Origin: Agrobacterium vaccinii
Lineage (GTDB): Bacteria; Pseudomonadota; Alphaproteobacteria; Rhizobiales; Rhizobiaceae
Assembly (NCBI RefSeq): GCF_021310995.1
Contig: NZ_CP054150.1
Coordinates: forward strand, 2,692,501 to 2,756,500
Direction: 5' to 3'
Length of the DNA stretch: 64,000 nucleotides
This document shows, piece by piece, positions 35,525 through 47,112 of the stretch (its first letter is position 1; every line of letters begins with the position of its first letter). The position numbers and the translations under genes are program-made. The notes beneath the pieces were generated by a model. The model was not told the DNA's origin. It saw nothing but the letters and a program-made list of their open reading frames with translations, and ran no database searches.

Positions 35525-36264
35525 CGGAAAGACTGTTGCTCGACACGCTGGATGAGTTCGCCAGCCGAGGTGTTGTCGCCGATCTTTGGCTGCGGGATGA
35601 CGATGCCACGCAGCCGAGCGCAGCGCTTGACCGCCTGCTTGCCCTTTCGGCTGAATTTTCTGTTCCTATGACCCTCGCCGTCATTCCCGAGCCCACAGAC
35701 ATATCGCTGGCATATCGTCTAGCGCAGACCAGCGGGATCGACGTTGCGGTTCATGGCTGGGCGCATCGCAACCACGCCACCCCCGCAGAGAAAAAACGCG
35801 AACTCGGACTCCACAGGCCGCTCGACGCCGTCATGGACGATCTGCGCCTTGGATTTGACAAGCTGACCTCGCTGCATGAAGCACGCTTCGTGCCCATGCT
35901 CGTGCCACCATGGAACCGCATCGATGACGCGGTGATCGCCGAACTACCCCAAATCGGGTTTAAAGCCCTGTCGGTCTACGGTCCTGAAAAAAGCAACGTG
36001 TTCCCCCTCTTCAACACCCATGTCGATGTCATCGACTGGCGCGGGACGCGGGGTGGCAAAGACCATGACCTGCTGTTTGCCGAAACGGCGGAGCGGATGC
36101 GGGAAGCGCTGGCGACGGGCGGAATGACCGGCATCCTCACCCATCATCTTGACCACGACGAGAGCGTTTGGGCGTTTCTTCATCACCTGTTTTCACTGAC
36201 CGCCGATCACCCCGGTTGCCGCTGGCGGTCTTCGCGTCAGTGGCTTGCTGGCATCTCACCATGA
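35521..36264 (+). CDS. Polysaccharide-deacetylase-like protein (NodB fold)
   Basis: This 247-residue protein is related to carbohydrate esterase family 4. The N-terminal metal motif is LWLRDDDATQP and the His motif is AVHGWAHRNH. PMLVPPWNRID and the later ILTHHLDHDE supply further typical segments. It lacks a signal peptide, so it should act in the cytoplasm, possibly on a lipid- or nucleotide-linked sugar. It is translationally coupled to the upstream glycosyltransferase (ATGA) and overlaps the 3' end of the convergent glycosyltransferase by 9 bases. Confidence 0.86.
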   Translation: MTERLLLDTLDEFASRGVVADLWLRDDDATQPSAALDRLLALSAEFSVPMTLAVIPEPTDISLAYRLAQTSGIDVAVHGWAHRNHATPAEKKRELGLHRPLDAVMDDLRLGFDKLTSLHEARFVPMLVPPWNRIDDAVIAELPQIGFKALSVYGPEKSNVFPLFNTHVDVIDWRGTRGGKDHDLLFAETAERMREALATGGMTGILTHHLDHDESVWAFLHHLFSLTADHPGCRWRSSRQWLAGISP

Positions 36265-37218
36265 TTTCCAGGCGATCAGCAGGCCATCGCCATTCGCATC
36301 GCCGCGTTCCCTGATCGCTTCGACTTCGCTGAGAGGAGACCTGTCGGGGACGTTGGCAGCAACGAAATCGCCGCCTGCGAGACAGACCGAACCCGCACGT
36401 GCAACGACGGTAAAGATAAGCGGACCCGTTGCCCACCAGGCCGGTGCTTTCGGCAGTCGTTCAAAGATTTCGGGAAACGCATCCAGCATGCGCTTGAAAA
36501 CGGGATGGCCCGGCGGCGTTGCTATGAACGAGTTGGCCAGGAGGATGCTACCCGTTCCGGTCTGACGCGGCACATCCTCGCCAAAGGCCGTCAACCCGAT
36601 CATCGGCAGGACGTCGCTAAAGCTGATATCGTCACGCGCCGGGTAAAAATCACAATCCAGATAGATACCACCGAACGCATGCAGAATGATGTAGCGCGCA
36701 ACGTCGACGGCACCGGGATAATCGCCATCAGCCAGCATGCGCGCAAAAATGGGGTGAGCCAGAATCCCGGCCGCTTCAAGATCTGCCTCACGCCACAGGC
36801 GATAATCAAGACCGTGATGGGCAGCGTGGGCAGCCCAGGCAAGGGTCGATACAGGGACTTGCTTGTCTCCGATCCATATCTGATGGAGGATTTTCGGGAC
36901 CGGCTCCCGGTTTCTGGCGGCGATCTCGCGCCGGTCCTCGAGCGAAAATCGGCCATAGAGTTCGAACACGTCAGGGGGCGGAACCAGCAGATATTGGTAG
37001 CCGGTTTTTGTGACCGCATCACCTTGCGTCTTGGCCAGTCGAAGATAGGCAGAGTGAAGCTTGCGCGGCAAACCGAGCGCCGTTTTCTCACCCATCAGGT
37101 GTTGCTCGCTCGCCTGCGAAAGCTGCCCGAGAATATCGCGAGCGTTCTCGAAATTCGCCTGCTCGATTGCCCGTCTGGCACGTGCCAGCATTTCGTCGAA
37201 ATAGGCCTTGTCGGGCAT
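36256..37218 (-). CDS. Glycosyltransferase with DxD motif (GT32-like)
   Basis: This 320-residue protein has the sugar-binding region found in Och1-type and capsular glycosyltransferases. PVPKILHQIWIGDKQVP is followed by AVDVARYIILHAFGGIYLDCDFYP, with the DxD metal motif (DCD). The stretch of about 100 residues before the catalytic domain is helical (DEMLARARRAIEQANFENA). It is monocistronic on the minus strand and converges on the deacetylase-like gene with a 9-base overlap. Its role is transfer of a sugar to a surface glycan or glycolipid; specificity is unknown. Confidence 0.85.
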   Translation of the reverse strand: MPDKAYFDEMLARARRAIEQANFENARDILGQLSQASEQHLMGEKTALGLPRKLHSAYLRLAKTQGDAVTKTGYQYLLVPPPDVFELYGRFSLEDRREIAARNREPVPKILHQIWIGDKQVPVSTLAWAAHAAHHGLDYRLWREADLEAAGILAHPIFARMLADGDYPGAVDVARYIILHAFGGIYLDCDFYPARDDISFSDVLPMIGLTAFGEDVPRQTGTGSILLANSFIATPPGHPVFKRMLDAFPEIFERLPKAPAWWATGPLIFTVVARAGSVCLAGGDFVAANVPDRSPLSEVEAIRERGDANGDGLLIAWKSW

Positions 37219-37417
37219 GACAGCTCCTTAGATATTCATCACCAAGACATATCTTCGAAATAGACGTTTCCGCGCAAGTCCGACCGCTTTGGAACTTCCT
37301 GATATTTTCGATGTTTCAGGAGCATAGACAGAACTAAAGGCCTGCGATAACGTAAATTTTGATGGCCCTTAAATACATGCCACAGCAAAATAAGAAAACG
37401 GTGAGGACACCCTTGGC

Positions 37418-39306
<1,889 letters not shown>

Positions 39307-39310
<4 letters not shown>

Positions 39311-41208
39311 TCACGCGCCGCACAACCCTCGCCCTGCTGGCTTCCGTTTTCGCACCGTGGAAGGCACTCGCTGCCTATACCGATTCCGATTTCTTCAAGG
39401 ACAAGCGTGACAAGGGCGATCTGCCACCGGTCAATCAAAGGCTGCCCAAAAATCCCCGCGTCATGAACATGCAAAATCTTGGGCGTCAACCGGGCAAGCA
39501 CGGTGGGTCGGTCCGTATGCTGATTGGCGGTCAACGCGATATCCGGCTGATGCCGATCAACAGCTATGCCCGGCTGGTGGGTTACGACGAGCAGTTCAAT
39601 TTCCAACCGGATATTCTCGAAAGCTATACGGTCGATGAGGAGCGCGTCTTCACGCTGAAACTGCGCGACGGTCACAAATGGTCCGACGGCAGCGATTTCA
39701 CCACCGAAGACTTCCGATATTTCTGGGAAGACGTGGCGCTGAACCTTGAAATACACAAGGGCGGTCCGCCCATCGAGTTGCTGGTCTACAACAAGCCGCC
39801 TGTGGTCGAGGTTATCGACCGCCTGACGGTTCGCTACACTTGGGAAGGCCCCAACCCCGACTTTCTGGCGAAACTGGCAGGCGCCTCACCCGCGCGCATT
39901 TCTCTGCCCGCAGCCTATATGAAGCAGTTCCACGCCAAATATCAGACGGCGGAGAAGCTTGCGAAATTCATGAAGAAGAACAAGGTCGAGGATTGGAGCA
40001 GCCTGCACATCAAAATGTCGCGGCAGGTGCGCCCGGAAAACCCGGATCTTCCGACACTGGATGCCTGGCGCAACGTTACGGCGCCGCCAGCGGAACAGTT
40101 CATTTTCGAGCGCAACCCATATTACCACAGGGTCGATGAGAATGGGCTGCAACTGCCCTATCTGGACCGCTTCCTGCTCAACGTGACATCATCGGAAATC
40201 ATCGCCGCCAAAACGGCATCGGGTGACAGCGACCTCCAGTTTATGGGGCTCGATTTCAACGACTACACCTACCTCAAGGATGCCGAAGACCGTTTTCCTT
40301 TGAAGGTGAATTTGTGGAAGCGCAGCCAGGGTTCGCGTGTCTGCCTGCTTCCCAACCTCAACTGCGGCGACGACGTCTGGCGCAACCTGTTCCGCGACGT
40401 ACGCATGCGCCGCGCTTTGTCGGTGGGCATCGACCGGCATGAGATCAACATGGTCTGCTTCTATGGGCTCGCCAAGGAAAGCGCCGATACGGTTCTGCCG
40501 GAAAGCTCGCTTTTCAGACCGGAATTTGCAAAAGCCTGGGCCGATTTCAATCCTGCCATGGCGAATGCGCTGCTGGACGAGCTAGGGCTGACGAACCGCA
40601 ATGAGCGGGGTGTGCGCCTGCTGCCCGATGGGCGACCTGCTCACATCATTGTCGAAACTGCGGGCGAAAGCACGCTGGAAACCGATGTGCTGGAACTGGT
40701 GACCGACCACTGGCGTAAGATCGGCATATCCCTGTCCAGCAGACCAACCCAGCGCGACGTGTTTCGCAAGCGCGCCATGGGCGGCGAGGTCATGATGTCG
40801 GTCTGGTTCGGCATGGACAATGCCGTTCCAACGCCAGATATGCTGCCGGCCGGGCTTGCACCCACGGGTGACGATCAGCTTCAATGGCCAGTGTGGGGCG
40901 TGCATTACCTCTCGGGCGGTCGAGAAGGCAAACCACCGGATCTGGCGGAAGCGAGCCAGTTGCTTGCACTTTTGAAAAAATGGCGCATTAGCGTGACCGA
41001 TGAGGAACGCCGGGACATCTGGCTTGAAATGCTGTCGCTTTATTCGCAGCAGGTCTTTTCCATTGGCATCGTCAACAGCGCGCTTCAGCCAATCGTCCAC
41101 ACGGCGAAAATGCGCAACGTGCCGGAAAAGGGGCTCTACGGCTTCGAACCCACCTCCTATCTCGGTGTCTATATGCCAGACGCGTTCTGGTACGACGGAG
41201 ACGCATGA
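39307..41208 (+). CDS. ABC transporter substrate-binding protein, family 5
   Basis: This is a periplasmic binding protein of the peptide/oligosaccharide class, 633 residues. The N terminus [20 protein letters not shown] has a twin arginine ahead of a hydrophobic stretch, suggesting Tat export. Family-5 landmarks include [38 protein letters not shown] and [14 protein letters not shown]. It uses a GTG start overlapping the ATPase stop (GTGA). Its length is well above typical DppA (about 535), as in YejA-like and glycan-importing members. The ligand is unknown; glycosyltransferase neighbours make an oligosaccharide or lipopeptide reasonable. Confidence 0.93.
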
Positions 41209-41209
41209 C

Positions 41210-42208
41210 ATGCTCAGATATATTCTAGGGCGCCTGCTCGTGATGATCCCGACGCTCATTTTGATCTCGATGCTGGTTTTCACCATCATCGAATTGCCGC
41301 CTGGTGACTACTTCGAAAGCTACGTTGCCGAAATGCGGGCAATGGGCGAGACCGCCAACCTTCAGGAAATCGAAGACCTGCGCGTGCGATATGGTTTCGA
41401 CCAGCCAGCGCCGATCCGGTATTTCCGTTGGGCAACCGGCATGCTGGTGGGCGATTTCGGCTTCTCGTTCGAGTACCAGCTGCCCGTCAACGAAGTGGTG
41501 GGCGACCGCCTGTGGCTGACTATGCTGGTGTCTTTCGTCACCATCATCGTGACATGGATCATCGCGTTTCCCATCGGCATCTATTCGGCCACACACAAAT
41601 ACAGCTGGGGCGACTACGGCCTGACGTTCCTCGGCCTGCTGGGCATCGCCATTCCCAACTTCATGCTGGCGCTGATCCTGATGTATTTCGCCAACATCTG
41701 GTTCGGCACCTCCATCGGCCACCTGATGGACCGCGAGTATCTGAACCAGGCGATGAGCTGGGCGAAGTTCAAATCCATTCTGGAGCATCTCTGGATACCC
41801 GTTCTCATCATCGGCACGGCAGGAACGGCGGGCATGATCCGCCGCTTGCGCGCCAACCTTCTGGACGAGTTGCAGAAGCAATATGTCGTCACCGCCCGCG
41901 CAAAGGGTCTCCACCCGTTCAAGGTGCTGACGAAATATCCGCTGCGCATGGCACTGAATTTCTTCATTTCCGACATTGGCTCCATCCTGCCAGCGATCAT
42001 CTCGGGCGCGGAAATCACCGCTGTCGTCCTGTCACTGGAAACGACCGGCCCGATGTTGATCCGCGCGCTGCAAAGTCAGGACATGTATCTGGCAGGCTCC
42101 TTCCTGATGTTCCTCGCATTCCTGACGGTGATCGGCGTGCTTATCTCCGACATTGCCCTTGCCATTCTCGATCCGCGCATCCGCTTTGGAGGTGGTAACA
42201 TCAAATGA
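41210..42208 (+). CDS. ABC transporter permease (DppB/YejB-like)
   Basis: This 332-residue inner-membrane subunit has six predicted helices. It starts MLRYILGRLLVMIPTLILI, the standard opening of the family, and has the long periplasmic loop after helix 1 (PPGDYFESYVAEMRAMG). The EAA loop is QKQYVVTARAKGLHPFKVLTKY. The ATG at 41210 lies one base after the binding-protein stop. It overlaps the second permease by four bases. Confidence 0.94.
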   Translation: MLRYILGRLLVMIPTLILISMLVFTIIELPPGDYFESYVAEMRAMGETANLQEIEDLRVRYGFDQPAPIRYFRWATGMLVGDFGFSFEYQLPVNEVVGDRLWLTMLVSFVTIIVTWIIAFPIGIYSATHKYSWGDYGLTFLGLLGIAIPNFMLALILMYFANIWFGTSIGHLMDREYLNQAMSWAKFKSILEHLWIPVLIIGTAGTAGMIRRLRANLLDELQKQYVVTARAKGLHPFKVLTKYPLRMALNFFISDIGSILPAIISGAEITAVVLSLETTGPMLIRALQSQDMYLAGSFLMFLAFLTVIGVLISDIALAILDPRIRFGGGNIK

Positions 42209-43380
42209 CCACGTCCCTTCCAAAGCCTGGCGAAGCCCTGCCGCACTACGTATCGACGGCACCGTTCGATCCCAATCTCGTGGAACCGACGACATCGGGA
42301 CTCGCTGCCTTCAGCAAGGCATCGCAATTCAAGCTCATGTGGTGGCAGTTTCGTCAGCACAAGCTTGCACTCTATTCCGGTGCGTTCCTGCTGTTCGTTT
42401 ATCTGTCGATCCTGATCTGCGAGTTTCTGGCGCCCTATAATCTGCACACGCGCAACGTCGAAAACATCTATGCGCCACCGCAGGCGATCCATCTGTTTCA
42501 CGATGGCCAATTCGTCGGTCCGTTCGTCTACGGACGGTCGATGAGCCTCGACATGGAAAACCTGCGCCGCGTCTATTCGGATGTTCCGACCGATGTGCAG
42601 AGGCTGCGTTTCTTCTGCCGTGGCGATGATTACCGTTTCTGGGGCCTGTTCGACAGCAATGTGCATCTGGTCTGCCCGGCACAGGGTGGCGAGATGTATC
42701 TTCTGGGAACCGACCGTTTGGGTCGCGATGTCCTGTCCCGCATTATCTACGGCGCACGTATTTCGCTGACGATCGGCCTGCTGGGCGTTGCCATGAGCTT
42801 TGTTCTCGGTATCGTGATCGGCGGTCTTGCCGGTTACCGCGGCGGCATCTTCGATCTGATCGTTCAACGCATCATCGAGGTTCTGCAATCGATCCCAAGT
42901 ATACCGCTCTGGCTGGCGCTGGCCGCCATCATGCCGGTCACGTGGAGCCCGATCCTCGTCTATCTCGGTATCACCATCATTCTGGGTCTTCTGGATTGGA
43001 CCGGGCTTGCCCGTGCGGTGCGCTCCAAACTGCTTGCGTTGCGCGAGGAAGACTATGTGCTGGCGGCACAACTGATGGGTGCCAGCACGCCGCGCATCAT
43101 AGGGCGGCACCTTATCCCCGGCTTCATGTCACACCTTATCGCGTCAGCGACATTGACGATACCAGGAATGATTCTGGGCGAGACGGCATTGAGTTTCCTT
43201 GGCCTCGGCCTGCGTCCACCGATCACAAGTTGGGGCATTCTGCTCACAGAAGCGAGAAGCGTCAGCGTGATTGCCCTGTATCCATGGCTGCTTTTGCCAA
43301 CCGTACCTGTGGTACTTGTCATATTGGCCTTTAATTTCTTCGGCGATGGACTACGTGATGCGGCAGACCCTTTCAAATAA
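42205..43380 (+). CDS. ABC transporter permease (DppC/YejE-like)
   Basis: This second inner-membrane subunit has 391 residues. It has the N-terminal helix at LALYSGAFLLFVYLSILI and then an unusually long periplasmic segment (about residues 75-165). The core opens with LLGTDRLGRDVLSRIIYGARISL, and the EAA loop is EEDYVLAAQLMGASTPRII. Permeases with this extra loop are typical of YejE-type and related transporters. The loop probably contacts the oversized binding protein. A glycosyltransferase gene follows at about 70 bases. Confidence 0.94.
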   Translation: MTTSLPKPGEALPHYVSTAPFDPNLVEPTTSGLAAFSKASQFKLMWWQFRQHKLALYSGAFLLFVYLSILICEFLAPYNLHTRNVENIYAPPQAIHLFHDGQFVGPFVYGRSMSLDMENLRRVYSDVPTDVQRLRFFCRGDDYRFWGLFDSNVHLVCPAQGGEMYLLGTDRLGRDVLSRIIYGARISLTIGLLGVAMSFVLGIVIGGLAGYRGGIFDLIVQRIIEVLQSIPSIPLWLALAAIMPVTWSPILVYLGITIILGLLDWTGLARAVRSKLLALREEDYVLAAQLMGASTPRIIGRHLIPGFMSHLIASATLTIPGMILGETALSFLGLGLRPPITSWGILLTEARSVSVIALYPWLLLPTVPVVLVILAFNFFGDGLRDAADPFK

Positions 43381-43450
43381 CCACGGACGATCCATTGATA
43401 CATCGACCCGCCAAGACGAGCAGCCGCAGCATGGACAAGAGGTGCAACAA

Positions 43451-44659
43451 GTGAGCACTCGTCTGAACGACGCCCGCATCCTCATGTACAGCCACGATTC
43501 CTTCGGGCTTGGCCACCTGCGCAGATGCCGCACCATTGCCCACGCGCTGGTTGAGGATTACCGCGGCCTCAATGTGCTGATCATCTCAGGCGCGACCATT
43601 GCCGGAGCATTCGATTACCGCGCCCGGGTCGATTTCGTCAAAATCCCCAGCGTCATCAAGCTGCGAAACGGCGAATATACTTCGCTCGACCGACATATCG
43701 ATCTTCAGGAAACGCTGAAGATGCGTCGCTCGATCATCTATCACACGGCCGAAAGCTTTCAGCCGGATATCTTCATCGTCGACAAGGAGCCGATGGGTCT
43801 GCGCGGCGAGGTGGAAGAAACGCTGACCTATCTGAAGAACAAGGGCACCAAGCTGGTCATTGGCCTCAGGGATGTTATGGATGCGCCCCAGCTTTTGGAA
43901 GCCGAGTGGAAGCGCAACGATGTGCTGAGCAAGATCGAACGCTATTACGACCACGTCTGGGTCTATGGCCCGCCCGATTTTCACGATCCGCTTCTCGGTC
44001 TCGATGTGCCGCCGAAAGTCCGTGACAAGATGGACTTCGTCGGTTTTCTCCAGCGCTCGAAAACGCAGTCAGAAAACCCGTCACAGCGTGCCGACGGTGA
44101 TTACATTCTGGTGACGACCGGCGGCGGCGGTGACGGTAGTGAACTGATCGACGATGTGATCAATGCCTATAAGTCCGACCCGGAACTGACGCAGAAGGCG
44201 TTGATCGTGCTCGGCCCCTATATGCCGGGCGAGCAGCGCCAGCGCTTCATGCAGAACACCTCCGACATTCCCTATATCGAAATCATCGAATTCGATAACC
44301 GCATGGAGGACATCGTTGCCGGCGCGAAAGCTGTCGTTTCCATGGGTGGCTACAACACCGTCTGCGAAATCCTGTCCTTCGACAAACCGGCGCTGATCGT
44401 ACCGCGCATCGTGCCACGCGAAGAACAATTAATCCGGGCAACCCGCGCTTCGGACCTCGGCCTCTTCGACATGCTATTGCCGGAAGAAGCCGAAAATCCG
44501 TTGCGTATGGCGCAGGCGCTCAAGGACCTCCTGAAACGCGCGCCGCCATCGGCCAACGGCAGAAACCTCAAACTCGACGGGTTGGAAAACATTTCCAAAC
44601 GGATTGCCGAGTGGTTGCAGCCGGATGACGCCCAGACCGCACTGCCCGCCACCGCCTGA
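43451..44659 (+). CDS. Predicted glycosyltransferase (GT28/MurG-like, COG4671 type), first paralogue
   Basis: This is a GT-B fold protein of about 402 residues from the GTG at 43451. That GTG is preceded by AGAGGTG at 6 bases; earlier ATGs in frame lie inside the permease gene. The N-terminal donor-side loop is SHDSFGLGHLRRCRTIAHAL, and the C-terminal half has VTTGGGGDGSELIDDV and VSMGGYNTVCEILSFDKPALIVPR. The third gene downstream-but-one (45925) is a paralogue with the same motifs. It forms a run of three glycosyltransferases directly after the ABC importer. The sugar donor is unknown. Confidence 0.87.
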   Translation: MSTRLNDARILMYSHDSFGLGHLRRCRTIAHALVEDYRGLNVLIISGATIAGAFDYRARVDFVKIPSVIKLRNGEYTSLDRHIDLQETLKMRRSIIYHTAESFQPDIFIVDKEPMGLRGEVEETLTYLKNKGTKLVIGLRDVMDAPQLLEAEWKRNDVLSKIERYYDHVWVYGPPDFHDPLLGLDVPPKVRDKMDFVGFLQRSKTQSENPSQRADGDYILVTTGGGGDGSELIDDVINAYKSDPELTQKALIVLGPYMPGEQRQRFMQNTSDIPYIEIIEFDNRMEDIVAGAKAVVSMGGYNTVCEILSFDKPALIVPRIVPREEQLIRATRASDLGLFDMLLPEEAENPLRMAQALKDLLKRAPPSANGRNLKLDGLENISKRIAEWLQPDDAQTALPATA

Positions 44660-44695
44660 TTGCCAGTCGCCGAGACTGAGAGAGGCACGCATATC

Positions 44696-45943
44696 GTGAC
44701 CGCCAAAAAGAAAATTCTGGTTCTTCTGAAGGGCTATCCACGCCTTTCGGAGACCTTCATCGCACAGGAATTGCTGGGCCTTGAGAAAGCCGGGCTGGAG
44801 CTGGAGCTCATCTCCATGCGCCGCCCAACGGACAAGAAACGCCATCCCGTGCATGACGAAATCCGGGCCAGCGTTTCTTATCTGCCTGAATATCTGCACG
44901 AAGAGCCCATACGCGTTCTAAAAGCACTCTGGGCCTGCCGGAAAAAACCCGGCTGCGGCAGAGCTCTGCGACAGTTTTTCCATGACCTGCGCCATGACGT
45001 GTCGCGCAATCGCTTCCGGCGCTTCGGGCAGGCTGCGGTTCTGGCGCACGAATGGCCTAGTGACGGCGGGTGGCTGCATGTGCATTTCATCCACACACCG
45101 GCATCGGTTGCCGCTTACACGCACCTCATCACCGATATTCCCTGGACGATTTCCGCCCACGCGAAAGACATCTGGACATCCAGCGACCGGGATTTGAGCC
45201 ACAAGCTGGACAGTGCGAAATGGGCCGTCACCTGCACCGCGAGCGGTTTCCGGCACCTGCAAAATCTCGCCGCCGACAAATCCCGTGTGCACCTCAGCTA
45301 TCACGGTCTCGACCTCACACGGTTTCCGCATTTCGAGGGCCCGCGCGCTGAACGCGATGGCTCCTACGCGTCAGATCCCGTCCGTATTCTGAGCGTCGGG
45401 CGAGCGGTGAAGAAAAAGGGCATCGATGTTCTGCTGCGGGCACTGGCCGCGCTGCCCCCTTCCCTTCACTGGCATTTCACGCACATTGGCGGTGGGGACG
45501 AGCTCGCGAGGCTGAAGCCTCTTGCCGACGAACTCGGCATTTCCGACCGCGTGGTGTGGACAGGTGCAATGGACCAGAGACAGGTTCTGGACCATTACCG
45601 GCAGGCCGATCTATTCGCGCTTGCCTGCCGGATAACCAGCGATGGCGACCGGGACGGATTGCCCAATGTGCTGGTGGAAGCCGCAAGCCAGAACCTAGCG
45701 TGCATTTCGACCAATATATCGGGCATTCCCGAATTCTTCGTCGATGGCGAAAACGGCCTTCTGACCGCACCCGACGATCCATCCGCCTTTTCACAGGCGC
45801 TGGCGACGGCAATCTCCGATCCCGCCCTGCGCTCGCGGCTGGGTCATGCCGCCGAGCAGCGCGTGCGCACATCGTTCGACCACCGCAACAGCATCACCGA
45901 ACTGAAGGCACTGTTTGAGCAAGAATGGGAGAAGAGCCCTTGA
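44696..45943 (+). CDS. Glycosyltransferase family 4
   Basis: This GT-B enzyme has about 415 residues. It begins VTAKKKILVLLKGYPRLSETFIAQELLGLE, the typical start of colanic-acid-type WcaL/GT4 proteins. IPWTISAHAKDIW and SYHGLDLTRFP lie in the middle. The donor domain has RILSVGRAVKKKGIDVLLRAL, then DGLPNVLVEAASQNLACISTNISGIPE, with the conserved E-x7-E-like Glu residues. The start is taken as GTG 44696, with GAGAGAGG upstream. It overlaps the following gene slightly. Specificity is unknown. Confidence 0.88.
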   Translation: MTAKKKILVLLKGYPRLSETFIAQELLGLEKAGLELELISMRRPTDKKRHPVHDEIRASVSYLPEYLHEEPIRVLKALWACRKKPGCGRALRQFFHDLRHDVSRNRFRRFGQAAVLAHEWPSDGGWLHVHFIHTPASVAAYTHLITDIPWTISAHAKDIWTSSDRDLSHKLDSAKWAVTCTASGFRHLQNLAADKSRVHLSYHGLDLTRFPHFEGPRAERDGSYASDPVRILSVGRAVKKKGIDVLLRALAALPPSLHWHFTHIGGGDELARLKPLADELGISDRVVWTGAMDQRQVLDHYRQADLFALACRITSDGDRDGLPNVLVEAASQNLACISTNISGIPEFFVDGENGLLTAPDDPSAFSQALATAISDPALRSRLGHAAEQRVRTSFDHRNSITELKALFEQEWEKSP

Positions 45944-47112
45944 CCGGCAAAAAATCCGCACCGCGTGTCTTCTTCTACGTTCAGCATCTTCTGGGAATAG
46001 GCCACATCGCCCGCGCCAGCAGGGTCGCTGCAGCACTCGTGGCCGACGGCTTCGATGTGACCTTGGTGACGGGTGGAACACCGGTGCCCGGATTTCCCGG
46101 CGAGGGTATCCGCCATATCGAACTGCCGCCGATTGCGGTCAGCGATGGCAGCTTTTCCGGGCTGGTGGATGCGACCGGACAGCCTGTTGACGATACCTTC
46201 AAGGATAACCGCGCCAGCATGCTTCTTGGCGCCTATCAGGGTACACGACCTGACATTGTCATCATCGAAGCCTTTCCCTTTGGCAGACGGCAGGTGCGCT
46301 TTGAACTGATGCCCTTGTTGAGCGCCATCGAGTACAGCGCGGAACGACCGCTGGTCATGACGTCGCTTCGGGATATTCTGCAGGAGCGTGCCAAGCCCGG
46401 TCGGGACGAAGAGACAATCACCCTCGTCAAGAAACATTTCGATGCCGTTCTTGTGCACGGTGACCCGAAATTCGTGCGGCTGGAAGACACATTCCCGCTT
46501 GCTGATAAGATCAGCCAGCGCGTGATCTATACGGGTCTCGTCGCGCCTGCAAAGCCATCCCCGCCACAGGAGCGTTTCGATGTCGTTGTTTCCGCAGGCG
46601 GCGGGGCTGTTGGCTCTGCGCTGATCCGCGCGGCACTCGACGCTGCACCCAAAATCGACCGCGTCAAAAGCTGGTGCCTGATCACCGGGCCCAACATGCC
46701 TAAGGCTGATTTCGAGGAGATTTCGGCACAGGCTGGCGATGGCGTTTCCATTTTCCGTTTTCGGAAGGATTTTGCCAGCCTGCTATCTGGTGCCCAGCTT
46801 TCCATTTCGCAGGCGGGCTACAATACGGTCTGCGATATATTGCAGGCGAAATGCCGCTCGCTGCTCATCCCTTTCGCCGCCGGTGGAGAGACGGAGCAAG
46901 GGGCACGCGCATCCCGCCTCGCGAAACTGGGGCTCGCCTACGTTCTGGAAGAGAGCGCAATTTCCCCTGACACGATGGCGCAGTCCATCGATGCCGCCTT
47001 GGATTTGCCGGAGCCTGATCGTGTCGATCTCGATTTGGATGGGGCGCAGGGAACGGCGAAAATTCTGCGCCGTCTCTACGACGAACGGGAATTCGACAGG
47101 CTTAATATCTGA
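45925..47112 (+). CDS. Predicted glycosyltransferase (GT28/MurG-like, COG4671 type), second paralogue
   Basis: This 395-residue protein is clearly related to the product starting at 43451. VFFYVQHLLGIGHIARASRVAAAL matches its FGLGHLRRCR loop, and SQAGYNTVCDILQAKCRSLLIPF matches its GGYNTVCEIL region. VVSAGGGAVGSALI marks the inter-domain glycine-rich motif. The ATG at 45925 overlaps the upstream gene; a TTG at 45940 with GGGAGAAG before it is an equally good start. It is the last gene of the rightward unit and overlaps the 3' end of the convergent monooxygenase by 11 bases. Confidence 0.87.
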   Translation: MGEEPLTGKKSAPRVFFYVQHLLGIGHIARASRVAAALVADGFDVTLVTGGTPVPGFPGEGIRHIELPPIAVSDGSFSGLVDATGQPVDDTFKDNRASMLLGAYQGTRPDIVIIEAFPFGRRQVRFELMPLLSAIEYSAERPLVMTSLRDILQERAKPGRDEETITLVKKHFDAVLVHGDPKFVRLEDTFPLADKISQRVIYTGLVAPAKPSPPQERFDVVVSAGGGAVGSALIRAALDAAPKIDRVKSWCLITGPNMPKADFEEISAQAGDGVSIFRFRKDFASLLSGAQLSISQAGYNTVCDILQAKCRSLLIPFAAGGETEQGARASRLAKLGLAYVLEESAISPDTMAQSIDAALDLPEPDRVDLDLDGAQGTAKILRRLYDEREFDRLNI

